DNA of 6,288 nucleotides from Alphaproteobacteria bacterium (lineage in GTDB: Bacteria; Pseudomonadota; Alphaproteobacteria; Rhizobiales; Xanthobacteraceae). The translations under genes were made by a program, and so were the position numbers. Positions within the stretch are counted from its first letter, which is position 1; each line of letters begins with the position of its first letter. Positions 1 to 5,848 of the stretch are shown here, in pieces. The notes under the pieces were generated by a model. It had not been told where the DNA came from. It saw only the letters and a program-made list of their open reading frames with translations, and searched no databases. The stretch covers positions 1 through 6,288 of the forward strand of contig VAZQ01000245.1 in NCBI GenBank assembly GCA_005883115.1, written 5' to 3'.

Positions 1-474
1 GATTGGGACGCGTTCCGCCAGCGCGATTGGGCCGCTGTCGAGCCCCTCCTCCATTTTCATCACCATGACACCGGTCTCGGAGTCACCGGCCATGATGGCA
101 CGGTTGATCGGAGCAGCACCGCGCCAGCGCGGCAGCAGGGATGCGTGGAGATTGAACGCGCCCAATGGAAAGGCTTCGAGCATAGGCTTCGGCAGAACGA
201 GACCATAGGCAACGACGATCGCCACGTCCGCGCCATGGCCGTGCGCGGTGTTTGCCGCTTCCGCCGTGCGCAACGTTGCCGGCGTGAGCAGCGGGAGGGC
301 GAAACGGAGCGCCTCGCGTTCGATGGGGCTCGGCGTGATATCAAGACCGCGGCGTCCAGCCGGCTTCGGCGCACGCGTATAAACCGCCACCACCTCGTGG
401 CCGCGACCGACAAGCCCGACCAGAGTCGGAACGGCGAAGTCCGCGGTCCCCATGAACACAATGCGCAGCGGCAT
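1..474 (-). CDS. fmt: Methionyl-tRNA formyltransferase, N-terminal part (cut by window edge)
   Basis: Fmt transfers a formyl group from 10-formyl-tetrahydrofolate to the amino group of Met on initiator tRNA in the cytoplasm. 158 codons are visible, starting at ATG 474 and running off the left edge; they cover most of the catalytic formyl-transferase fold. Seen: the N-terminal FMGTADFAVPTL segment (residues 7-18), AYGLVLPK (89-96), the active-site stretch NLHASLLPRWRGAAPI (108-123) and GLDSG (144-148). N108, H110 and D146 fall at the same numbers as the catalytic triad of the E. coli enzyme. The start is fixed by homology; no clear Shine-Dalgarno sequence precedes it. The usual GTPDF motif reads GTADF here (A11). 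The gene lies 122 bp downstream of def on the same strand, the common def-fmt pairing. The C-terminal tRNA-binding domain lies outside the window, so intactness cannot be judged. Confidence 0.96.
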   Translation of the reverse strand, partial: MPLRIVFMGTADFAVPTLVGLVGRGHEVVAVYTRAPKPAGRRGLDITPSPIEREALRFALPLLTPATLRTAEAANTAHGHGADVAIVVAYGLVLPKPMLEAFPLGAFNLHASLLPRWRGAAPINRAIMAGDSETGVMVMKMEEGLDSGPIALAERVPI

Positions 475-596
475 GTCACATCACTGGTCGCAACGGGGAT
501 CTCTATCCGCCATAAGTGAGGCTTGGCCCAGCACGGCAACACGACCGAGAACGGCCGCGCTCGCCAGGGCCGGCCACTAAGGCAGCAGCCCTCGAT
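475..596. other. def-fmt intergenic gap, nothing recognised
   Basis: This 122-bp gap separates the def stop from the fmt start. I see no gene, no hairpin with a T-run and no strong promoter. Reading frames crossing it on either strand look like shadows of fmt. def and fmt are often closer than this, so a separate fmt promoter is possible but not visible. Confidence 0.5.
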
Positions 597-1122
597 TTAG
601 ACCGCGGCCGCCCGCTTCGCCGCCTTGGTGAATTTTTTGAGCACGCGCTCGCGTTTGAGCTTGGACAGATGGTCGATGAACAAGATCCCGTTTAGGTGAT
701 CGATTTCGTGTTGCAGACAGGTCGCGAACAGCCCATTCGCTTCCACCTCTTGCAGCTTTCCCTCAAGATCCAGGTACTTCACCCTCACCTGCACCGGCCG
801 CTCGACATCGTCAAAATATTCCGGAATCGACAGGCAACAGGCACCCCTCCTCGTAGATCGCCTTTTCCTGCGAACTCCAAACGATCTCAGGATTGATGAA
901 AACCTGCGGATTTCTCGGCTCCTCCTTTTTGGCAAGATCCATTGTGATTAACCGCTTGGGTGTGCCGATCTGAATGGCAGCGAGGCCGATGCCCGGCGCG
1001 TCGTACATGGTCTCGAACATGTCCTCGACGAGCTTGCGAAGACCGCCGTCGATTTTCTTGACCGGACCAGAAACCTGCCGCAGCCGCTTGTCGGGCAGGA
1101 TGAGAATGTCGTGCAGCGCCAT
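597..1122 (-). pseudogene. def: Peptide deformylase, frameshifted by a 7-bp tandem duplication
   Basis: Peptide deformylase is a metallohydrolase that removes the N-formyl group from nascent proteins at the ribosome. Translation from ATG 1122 gives MALHDILILPDKRLRQ, motif 1 GIGLAAIQIG (residues 44-53) and the start of motif 2, EGCL (92-95). It then changes frame and stops at 811 after 103 residues. The rest of the enzyme is intact in the next frame down to TAA at 597-599: SIPEYFDDVERP and motif 3 QHEIDHLNG. Removing one copy of the repeated heptamer (830-836/837-843) restores a 172-residue protein with EGCLS (C94) and HEIDH (H136, E137, H140), the normal length and the expected metal ligands and catalytic Glu. 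As written, the product lacks motif 3 and should be inactive. The ATG is chosen by homology; the frame is open upstream to ATG 1239, but that extension does not resemble the family. Codon use and conservation are otherwise normal, so the lesion is very recent or is a sequence or assembly error. Confidence 0.9.
830..843. repeat. 7-bp perfect tandem duplication inside def
   Basis: ACAGGCA occurs twice head to tail on the plus strand (TGCCTGT twice on the coding strand). It falls on the Cys-Leu-Ser codons of the deformylase EGCLS motif. One copy gives the family consensus and two copies give a +1 frameshift, so the second copy is the lesion. Tandem duplications of this type can arise and be lost again by replication slippage. 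Confidence 0.93.
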
Positions 1123-1166
1123 CTCCGCGATGTAAGCGGTCGCCGAAACTGGGTCAATGCGCGACA

Positions 1167-1203
1167 CACCGCGGTGATCGGCACGAGCGGCGCAGCGCGC
1201 CGC
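1167..1203 (-). promoter_or_regulatory. GC-rich palindrome and hairpin in the presumed def leader
   Basis: Two dyads lie between def and rmuC. CACCGCGGTG at 1167-1176 is a perfect 10-bp palindrome. GCGGCGC-agc-GCGCCGC at 1187-1203 is a perfect 7-bp stem with a 3-nt loop. Both lie 45-81 bp upstream of the def start and would be in its leader if transcription starts near 1240 or beyond. There is no T-run, so they are not an intrinsic terminator. A role as operator or translational control element is only a guess; GC-rich sequence also forms such dyads by chance. Confidence 0.3.
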
Positions 1204-1242
1204 GGCTGATGTCCCTGATGCCATTGATTTGTCGTTCATATT

Positions 1243-1270
1243 TTGTTCTCATGCGCCGAATCGCTATAGA
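1243..1270 (+). promoter_or_regulatory. Candidate sigma-70-type promoter for rmuC
   Basis: TTGTTC (1243-1248) and TATAGA (1265-1270) are separated by 16 bp and resemble -35 and -10 elements. Transcription would start near 1277, only about 3 nt before the rmuC ATG at 1280, giving a nearly leaderless message. This agrees with the weak Shine-Dalgarno sequence there. It is a pattern match only. Confidence 0.3.
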
Positions 1271-1279
1271 GTGGTGCGA

Positions 1280-2407
1280 ATGACCGACCATCTCCTGCTT
1301 TTCGTCACCATCGCGCTTGCGGGGCTTGTCGCCGTGATTGTGCTGGGAGTCGTAGCCGTGCGGGCGCTGCGCCGGCGCGAAACGCAAGCCGCCGACAAGC
1401 AACTGCTCGAACTTGCCCGGCTGCAAACAGAGACCGCGGTGCGCATCGAGGCGATGCGGGACATGATCGCCGGCCGACAGGCCGAGCTTCACCGCGCCGT
1501 CAACGAGCGGCTCGACTCGGTGACACATCACCTCAATCAGTCGATGACGACGACGCGCGAACATACGGTCGAGAGCCTGCAAAGGCTCAATGAGCGGCTC
1601 GCGGTCATCGACAACGCCCAGCGAAATATCGCCGATCTGGCCTCGCAGATGACCTCGCTGCAAAGCTTACTCGCCAATAAACAGCAGCGCGGCGCTTTCG
1701 GCCAGAGCCGCATGGAGCTCATCGTCCAGGACGGGCTCCCTAAAGACTGCTACGAATTCCAGCTCACCCTCTCCAACAAGTGCCGGCCGGACTGCGCAGT
1801 GTTTCTACCGGACCGCCGCCCGCTGACGATCGACGCAAAATTTCCGCTCGAGGCCGTCACCGCCTGGCGCGAAGCCAAGACCGAGGATGAGCGCAAGCAA
1901 GCCGCATCGCGGATGCGCCAGGATCTCACGAAGCATGTCGACGATATTGCCGCCAAGTATCTGATTGCCGGCGAAACGCAGGATCTGGCGCTGATGTTTG
2001 TGCCGTCCGAATCCATCTTCGCCGAGTTGCATGACGGTTTTGATGACATCATGCAAAAAGCGTTCCGCTCCAGGGTCGTCATCGTTTCACCATCGCTGCT
2101 GATGCTCGCGATCCAAGTCGTTCAACAAATTCAGAAAGACGCGCGCATGCGCGAAGCTGCCGACGAGATTCATGCCGAGGTCGGCCACCTCATGGACGAC
2201 CTCAAACGCCTGCACGAGCGCGTGCTCAAACTGCAGCAGCATTTCGGCCAAGCGAACGAGGACGTGCGGCAAATTCTGGTATCGGCGGAAAAGATCGAGC
2301 GGCGAGGCGCACGTATACGCGAGGTCGAATTCGACGGCGAGGACGCTGCCGCCGATCAGGCCGTCATTCCAGCTCCGCTGCCACGACGGCTGCAAGCCGG
2401 CGAGTAA
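1280..2407 (+). CDS. rmuC: RmuC family DNA recombination protein
   Basis: RmuC proteins are predicted membrane-anchored nucleases; in E. coli loss of rmuC raises recombination at short inverted repeats. The product is 375 residues, shorter than the E. coli protein of about 475. Seen in order: one N-terminal membrane helix (about residues 5-30) followed by an RRR stop-transfer; a predicted coiled coil (about 35-135); then the RmuC domain. That domain shows RGAFGQSRMELIV (137-149), RPDCAVFLPD (169-178) and IDAKFPLEAV (184-193), so P170-D171 and D185-K187 fit a PD-(D/E)xK nuclease core. DLALMFVPSESIFAEL (235-250) and VVIVSPSLLMLAIQ (266-279) are also family signatures. A second helical stretch (about 290-345) and a variable tail end the protein. 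ATG 1280 is chosen because the membrane helix follows at once; in-frame GTG 1271, GTG 1274 and TTG 1229 lie upstream. It diverges from def and converges on the solute-binding protein gene. Confidence 0.93.
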   Translation: MTDHLLLFVTIALAGLVAVIVLGVVAVRALRRRETQAADKQLLELARLQTETAVRIEAMRDMIAGRQAELHRAVNERLDSVTHHLNQSMTTTREHTVESLQRLNERLAVIDNAQRNIADLASQMTSLQSLLANKQQRGAFGQSRMELIVQDGLPKDCYEFQLTLSNKCRPDCAVFLPDRRPLTIDAKFPLEAVTAWREAKTEDERKQAASRMRQDLTKHVDDIAAKYLIAGETQDLALMFVPSESIFAELHDGFDDIMQKAFRSRVVIVSPSLLMLAIQVVQQIQKDARMREAADEIHAEVGHLMDDLKRLHERVLKLQQHFGQANEDVRQILVSAEKIERRGARIREVEFDGEDAAADQAVIPAPLPRRLQAGE

Positions 2408-2448
2408 TGGCGCGCCCGCCAAAAGCGAGCGGGAAGCCGCCGATCCGT

Positions 2449-3414
2449 TCACTCCTGCTGCTTCAACCCCAGCTCGCCGATGAAGCGCTTGGCCTCCTCG
2501 ATCTGCTGTAGCGCAAATTTCCGGTAATCCTCGCTGTTCAGATAGAACAGCTCCTGATCGAGGCTTGCCATTGCCGCAGCGTACGAGGGCTCCTCCAATC
2601 CTTTCTTGAACGCGTCATGCAGCAGCTTGACGATGCTCGCCTCCATCCCCCTTGGCCCCGCGATGCCGAAGGGTGAGTTCGAGACCATATCGATGCCTAT
2701 TTCCCGCAAGGTCGGCACGCTCGGCCAATTCCTCGTGCGCGCGGCACCCCACGTCACCAGCAGCCGGAATCGGCCGGCGTTGACGAGCGGCGCCCACCCG
2801 CTCGAGTCCGCGACGGCGTGGATGTGCCCGCCGAGCAGCGCGTTCATCGATTCGGCATTGCCCTTGAATGGCACGTGGGTCCATTTGATGCCCCGCCTCT
2901 TTGCGATCTGCTCCATGGTGATGTGGAGACTGGTGCCGGCACCCGGCGTGCCATAGTTGATCGTGCCGGGATTGGCCTGCGCGTCAGCAAGGAACTCATG
3001 AAACGTCTTCCACGGCGCATCATCCCTGACGACAACACCGAAGGTGTAGCCGCTTATACCGATGATATAGGTGAAATCCACGCTCGGATCGAAAGTAGTC
3101 TTGGTCATGAATGGAAAGCGAAAGATCGTGATCGGGATCTGTGTGATCGTGTAGCCGTCGGGCTTCGCGGTTGCGGCCATCTGGCCGGGAGCGAGCGTGC
3201 CGGAGCCACCCGGCCGGTTCTCAATGACAATGGACTGGCCAAGATACTTTTCGGTGGCGGTTGCTAGCGCGCGCATGCCGACATCGGTGGTACCGCCCGC
3301 GGGCCATGGCACGATGAGGGTCACAGGCCGCACCGGAAAGCTTTGCGCGTCCGCGGCGCTGATCCACGCGATAAATCCGGCCGCGAGTATGATGCCGCGA
3401 AGGATGCGTTTCAT
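2449..3414 (-). CDS. Tripartite tricarboxylate transporter substrate-binding protein (TctC/Bug family)
   Basis: Bug/TctC proteins are periplasmic receptors that capture carboxylates or other small organic molecules, usually for a TctA/TctB membrane permease. The 321-residue product has a typical Sec signal peptide: MKR, a hydrophobic core at about residues 5-20, and a probable cleavage after ADA (21-23). The mature part begins QSFPVRPVTLIVPWPAGG (24-41), the classic opening of the family. ENRPGGSGTLAPG (65-77), KPDGYT (84-89), YGTPGAGTSLH (154-164), VPFKGNAESMNALLGGHI (181-198) and PSVPTL (231-236) follow. The length is normal. AGGG at 3421-3424, 6 nt before ATG 3414, supports the start. No tctA or tctB gene lies in the window, so the protein is an orphan here, as is common in bacteria with many Bug paralogues. 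The ligand cannot be read from sequence. It is transcribed divergently from ampG. Confidence 0.94.
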   Translation of the reverse strand: MKRILRGIILAAGFIAWISAADAQSFPVRPVTLIVPWPAGGTTDVGMRALATATEKYLGQSIVIENRPGGSGTLAPGQMAATAKPDGYTITQIPITIFRFPFMTKTTFDPSVDFTYIIGISGYTFGVVVRDDAPWKTFHEFLADAQANPGTINYGTPGAGTSLHITMEQIAKRRGIKWTHVPFKGNAESMNALLGGHIHAVADSSGWAPLVNAGRFRLLVTWGAARTRNWPSVPTLREIGIDMVSNSPFGIAGPRGMEASIVKLLHDAFKKGLEEPSYAAAMASLDQELFYLNSEDYRKFALQQIEEAKRFIGELGLKQQE

Positions 3415-3484
3415 GGCGTGCCCTGGTTATCGGCCGGTGTTATGCGATCGATCTGAAGACGAGCAGGCTACGCCCGATCGCTTT

Positions 3485-3504
3485 TTGCCGCAATCGCGCG
3501 GCAA
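3485..3504. promoter_or_regulatory. Perfect inverted repeat between tctC-like gene and ampG
   Basis: TTGCCGC (3485-3491), a 6-nt spacer and GCGGCAA (3498-3504) form a perfect 7+7 dyad in the 126-bp divergent region. It ends 3 nt before a possible GTG start for ampG at 3508 and 36 nt before the ATG at 3541. No T-run follows it on either strand, so it is unlikely to be a terminator. It could be an operator for one or both divergent genes, or a hairpin in the ampG leader. In the same gap, CGATCG occurs at 3445-3450 and 3475-3480, 30 bp apart. Confidence 0.4.
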
Positions 3505-3540
3505 GTTGTGTCTGCGCACCCATTCACAGCGATAGCCCCG

Positions 3541-4920
3541 ATGACCGTCACGCCCGATACCGCGACCGCTCGCGGAAGCCTCGCCGACACGTTCGCGATT
3601 TATCTCAAGGCGCGCGTACTGGTCGTGCTCTTTCTCGGCTTCTCAGCCGGGCTACCGCTTGCGCTGTCCAGCTCGACGCTACTCATCTGGATGCGGGAAG
3701 CCGGAGTCGATCTCGGCGTCATCGGACTGTTCGCGCTGGTCGGCACGCCATACACGATCAAGTTCCTATGGGCGCCAGTCGTCGACGCACTCGATATTCC
3801 CGTGCTATCGCCGCTGTTTGGGAGACGACGCGCCTGGCTCTTCTTCTCGCAGCTGCTGCTGATCCTCTCGATCGTACTGCTTGCCTTCTGCGATCCAGCG
3901 CTGTCGCCTTGGTACGTGGTGTTCGCCGCCGCCGCCTTCGTCGCCACCGCCTCCGCCACGCAGGATATCGTGATCGACGCGTTCCGGATCGAAAGCCTGT
4001 CCGAAAGCGAGCAAGCCGCCGGCATGGCCGCCTATGTCGCGGCTTATCGGCTGGGCATGCTCGCCTCGACCGCAGGCGCGCTGTTTCTGGTGAGCGGATT
4101 CGAAGCCGGGCTGGGCTTCGGCAAGGATGCGTCCTGGACTGCCGGTTATCTGGTCATGGCGGCGCTCGTCGTTGTTGGGATCGCCACCATGCTGATCGCG
4201 CGCGAGCCCGAGAAGTCGGCCGTTGCCGCCGCTGAGCATGCCGCGCATGCGCGGCAGAACCCGCTCGCGCGCGTGGCCATGGCGGCATATGCGAGCTTCG
4301 GGGACTTTCTCACGCGCGACATGGCGATCCTCGTCCTCGTCTTCGTCGTGCTCTACAAGCTCTGCGACGCCTTCGCGGGTGCAATGACCGCGCCCTTCGT
4401 GATCGACCTCGGCTTTTCCCGCAATGACTATGCCGCCATCGTCAAAGGCGTCGGTCTCGCGGCGACGCTCATCGGCGGGTTTGCCGGCGGCGCGATCGCG
4501 CGCGTCTATCCGCTGGTGACGAGCCTCTGGATCGGCGCCTTTTTGCAGATGGCATCCAACCTGATCTTCACCTGGCAGGCATTCGTTGGCGTGAACCTAT
4601 GGGCGCTCACGGTCACGATCATCGTGGAAAACTTCACCGGCGCGATCGGCACCGTGATCTTCGTCGCTTACCTCTCGGCGCTGTGTAGCAATCCTCTGCA
4701 TACGGCGACGCAATATGCGCTGCTCACTGCGCTCGCGGCAGTCGGGCGAACCTACCTGTCGGCCGGGGCGGGTTTCATCGCCGAGCGCACCGGCTGGCCG
4801 CTCTTCTTCATCATCAGCGCGCTGACTGCGCTGCCGAGCCTGGTGCTGCTCGTGTGGCTTCAGCAGCGTGGCCATTTCACCGGACTTGCCAAGCCGACGC
4901 GCATCGTGATGGACGATTAG
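3541..4920 (+). CDS. ampG: AmpG-like muropeptide MFS permease
   Basis: AmpG imports GlcNAc-anhydroMurNAc and its peptides from periplasm to cytoplasm for peptidoglycan recycling, and in many bacteria thereby controls AmpC beta-lactamase induction. The 459-residue product is a major-facilitator protein with about 12 hydrophobic helices in two halves; the linker near residues 221-245 is charged and Ala-rich. Family marks: LGFSAGLPLALSSSTLLIWM (32-51), FALVGTPYTIKFLWAPVVDA (64-83), GRRRAW (94-99), the diagnostic ATQDIVIDAFRIE (139-151), AAYRLGMLAS (167-176) and GRTYLSAGAGFIAERTGWP (402-420). Length is close to E. coli AmpG (491). The start is uncertain: ATG 3541 lacks a good ribosome site, and the frame is also open to GTG 3508, which adds 11 residues. 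No ampC or ampR is nearby, so a role in beta-lactamase control is not supported here. The stop TAG overlaps the recR stop on the other strand. Confidence 0.9.
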   Translation: MTVTPDTATARGSLADTFAIYLKARVLVVLFLGFSAGLPLALSSSTLLIWMREAGVDLGVIGLFALVGTPYTIKFLWAPVVDALDIPVLSPLFGRRRAWLFFSQLLLILSIVLLAFCDPALSPWYVVFAAAAFVATASATQDIVIDAFRIESLSESEQAAGMAAYVAAYRLGMLASTAGALFLVSGFEAGLGFGKDASWTAGYLVMAALVVVGIATMLIAREPEKSAVAAAEHAAHARQNPLARVAMAAYASFGDFLTRDMAILVLVFVVLYKLCDAFAGAMTAPFVIDLGFSRNDYAAIVKGVGLAATLIGGFAGGAIARVYPLVTSLWIGAFLQMASNLIFTWQAFVGVNLWALTVTIIVENFTGAIGTVIFVAYLSALCSNPLHTATQYALLTALAAVGRTYLSAGAGFIAERTGWPLFFIISALTALPSLVLLVWLQQRGHFTGLAKPTRIVMDD

Positions 4921-5522
4921 AATTTCGTGCGCTGCCGGATCGCCGCCGCCAACGTGCCCTCGTCGAGATAATCAAGCTCGCCGCCGACCGGCACGCCGTG
5001 CGCAAGGCGCGTCACTTTCACGTTGGCGTCGTGCAGCAGGTCGGTGATGTAGTGCGCGGTTGTCTGCCCATCGACGGTAGCGTTGAGCGCCAATATCACT
5101 TCAGTCACTGCCGGATCGTGCGCACGCGATACGAGCGCATCGATTGAAAGATCTTGCGGACCGATGCCATCGAGAGCCGAGAGCGTGCCGCCCAGTACGT
5201 GATAGCGAGCGTTGATTGCGCGGGCGCGCTCGAGCGCCCACAGGTCGGCGACGTCGGCAACTGCGACCATGATCGAGGGGTCGCGTCGGTTGTCGGTACA
5301 CACCGTGCACGGATTCTGCGTGTCGATATTGCCGCATATCCGGCACACCTCGATTTTTTCGAGGGCCGTCTGCATGGCAGCGGCTAAAGGCGCCATGAGT
5401 TGATCGCGCTTCTTGATGAGGAAGAGGGCCGCGCGCCTCGCCGAGCGCGGTCCGAGTCCAGGAAGCCGCGCGAGCAAGGAGATCAGACGCTCGATTTCGG
5501 GTCCGGCGGCGACGGTAGGCAT
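4917..5522 (-). CDS. recR: Recombination mediator protein RecR
   Basis: RecR, with RecO (and RecF), loads RecA on SSB-coated single-stranded DNA during gap repair. The product is 201 residues, the usual length. Seen in order: the N-terminal helix-hairpin-helix LPGLGPRSARRAALFL (20-35); a four-cysteine zinc finger CRICGNIDTQNPCTVC (C60, C63, C72, C75); and a Toprim domain running through VAVADVADLWALERA (86-100) and YHVLGGTLSALDGIGP (107-122). Near the C-terminus comes HGVPVGGELDYLDEGTLAAA (175-194). ATG 5522 is fixed by homology; the frame is open upstream to 5852, but that part is a shadow of the next gene. The first Toprim strand reads AVAD where E. coli has VVEN, so the Toprim Glu position is Ala89. 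It is the last gene of the apparent dnaX-ybaB-orf80-recR operon. It ends in a 3-4 bp overlap with ampG, leaving no room for a terminator between them. Confidence 0.96.
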   Translation of the reverse strand: MPTVAAGPEIERLISLLARLPGLGPRSARRAALFLIKKRDQLMAPLAAAMQTALEKIEVCRICGNIDTQNPCTVCTDNRRDPSIMVAVADVADLWALERARAINARYHVLGGTLSALDGIGPQDLSIDALVSRAHDPAVTEVILALNATVDGQTTAHYITDLLHDANVKVTRLAHGVPVGGELDYLDEGTLAAAIRQRTKF

Positions 5523-5551
5523 GAACGATGAACAGCGACCTGCATGAGGAG

Positions 5552-5794
5552 CTACTGCACGGCAGTCGAGGTCCGCGGCGCGCGCAACGCCGTAATCAAC
5601 TGGCGTAAAGCAAACAACGTCCGCTGATCCTCGATGCCGGGAGCCATTTCCGCCATTGCGCTCTCGAGGTAGGCCGTGAACCGATCGCTGTCGACCACTC
5701 CCTCCTGCGCCAGGAAACGACACGTCAGTACGTGACAGGCCAAAAACCCCGCGATCGCCGCCGACAAAGCCTGCATGTCGATGTCTTTTTCCAC
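5552..5794 (-). CDS. Small conserved-looking protein of unknown function between ybaB and recR
   Basis: I do not recognise this 80-residue protein. It begins at GTG 5794 (MEKDIDMQALSAAIAGFLAC), and a near-perfect GGAGG 6 nt upstream argues strongly for that codon. A later in-frame ATG at 5776 would trim six residues. The sequence looks largely helical. A mostly apolar helix at about residues 8-30 holds two cysteines (C20, C25), followed by an acidic segment (about 31-57) and a basic amphipathic helix (about 57-72). There is no signal peptide, and the apolar stretch, broken by His and Arg, is too polar for a confident membrane helix. It lies 54 bp after ybaB and 29 bp before recR on the same strand, so it is probably co-transcribed with the replication/recombination genes. 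Amino-acid composition and third-position GC resemble neighbouring genes. A role linked to YbaB or RecR is only suggested by position. Confidence 0.8.
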   Translation of the reverse strand: MEKDIDMQALSAAIAGFLACHVLTCRFLAQEGVVDSDRFTAYLESAMAEMAPGIEDQRTLFALRQLITALRAPRTSTAVQ

Positions 5795-5800
5795 GGGCGA

Positions 5801-5805
5801 CCTCC
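5801..5805 (-). promoter_or_regulatory. Strong Shine-Dalgarno that sets the GTG start of the 80-residue gene
   Basis: The minus strand reads GGAGG here, followed by 6 nt and then GTG at 5794. This is the best ribosome-binding site in the window. It supports both the reality of the small gene and its GTG start. Confidence 0.7.
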
Positions 5806-5848
5806 ATCCGACGCTGTTCCGCCGGATTTGCCACCGGCCAGACGTGGT

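Noticed and set aside
60..542. Long Arg/Ser-rich minus-strand frame over fmt, and a plus-strand frame at 145-519
   Set aside because: Both overlap fmt in other frames, have the composition of GC-rich shadow frames and match nothing recognisable.
811..935. def read as two separate genes (an N-terminal and a C-terminal protein)
   Set aside because: The second part has no deformylase-like N-terminus, and the split point coincides exactly with a duplicated heptamer whose removal rebuilds the full enzyme.
1123..1239. N-terminal extension of def to ATG 1239
   Set aside because: Its sequence does not resemble the deformylase family, whose N-terminus aligns from MALHDI at 1122. The stretch is better read as leader and promoter region.
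2415..2433. Hairpin CCCGC-N9-GCGGG between rmuC and the binding-protein gene as a terminator
   Set aside because: The stem is only 5 bp, the loop is long, and no T-run follows on either strand.
2818..3267. Plus-strand frame of 149 residues opposite the binding-protein gene
   Set aside because: It is a shadow of a confidently identified gene, with no recognisable motif and no ribosome site of note.
3768..4248. Frames of 141-155 residues on both strands within ampG
   Set aside because: They overlap the conserved AmpG core; the Arg-rich or Gly/Glu-rich composition is typical of alternative frames in GC-rich genes.
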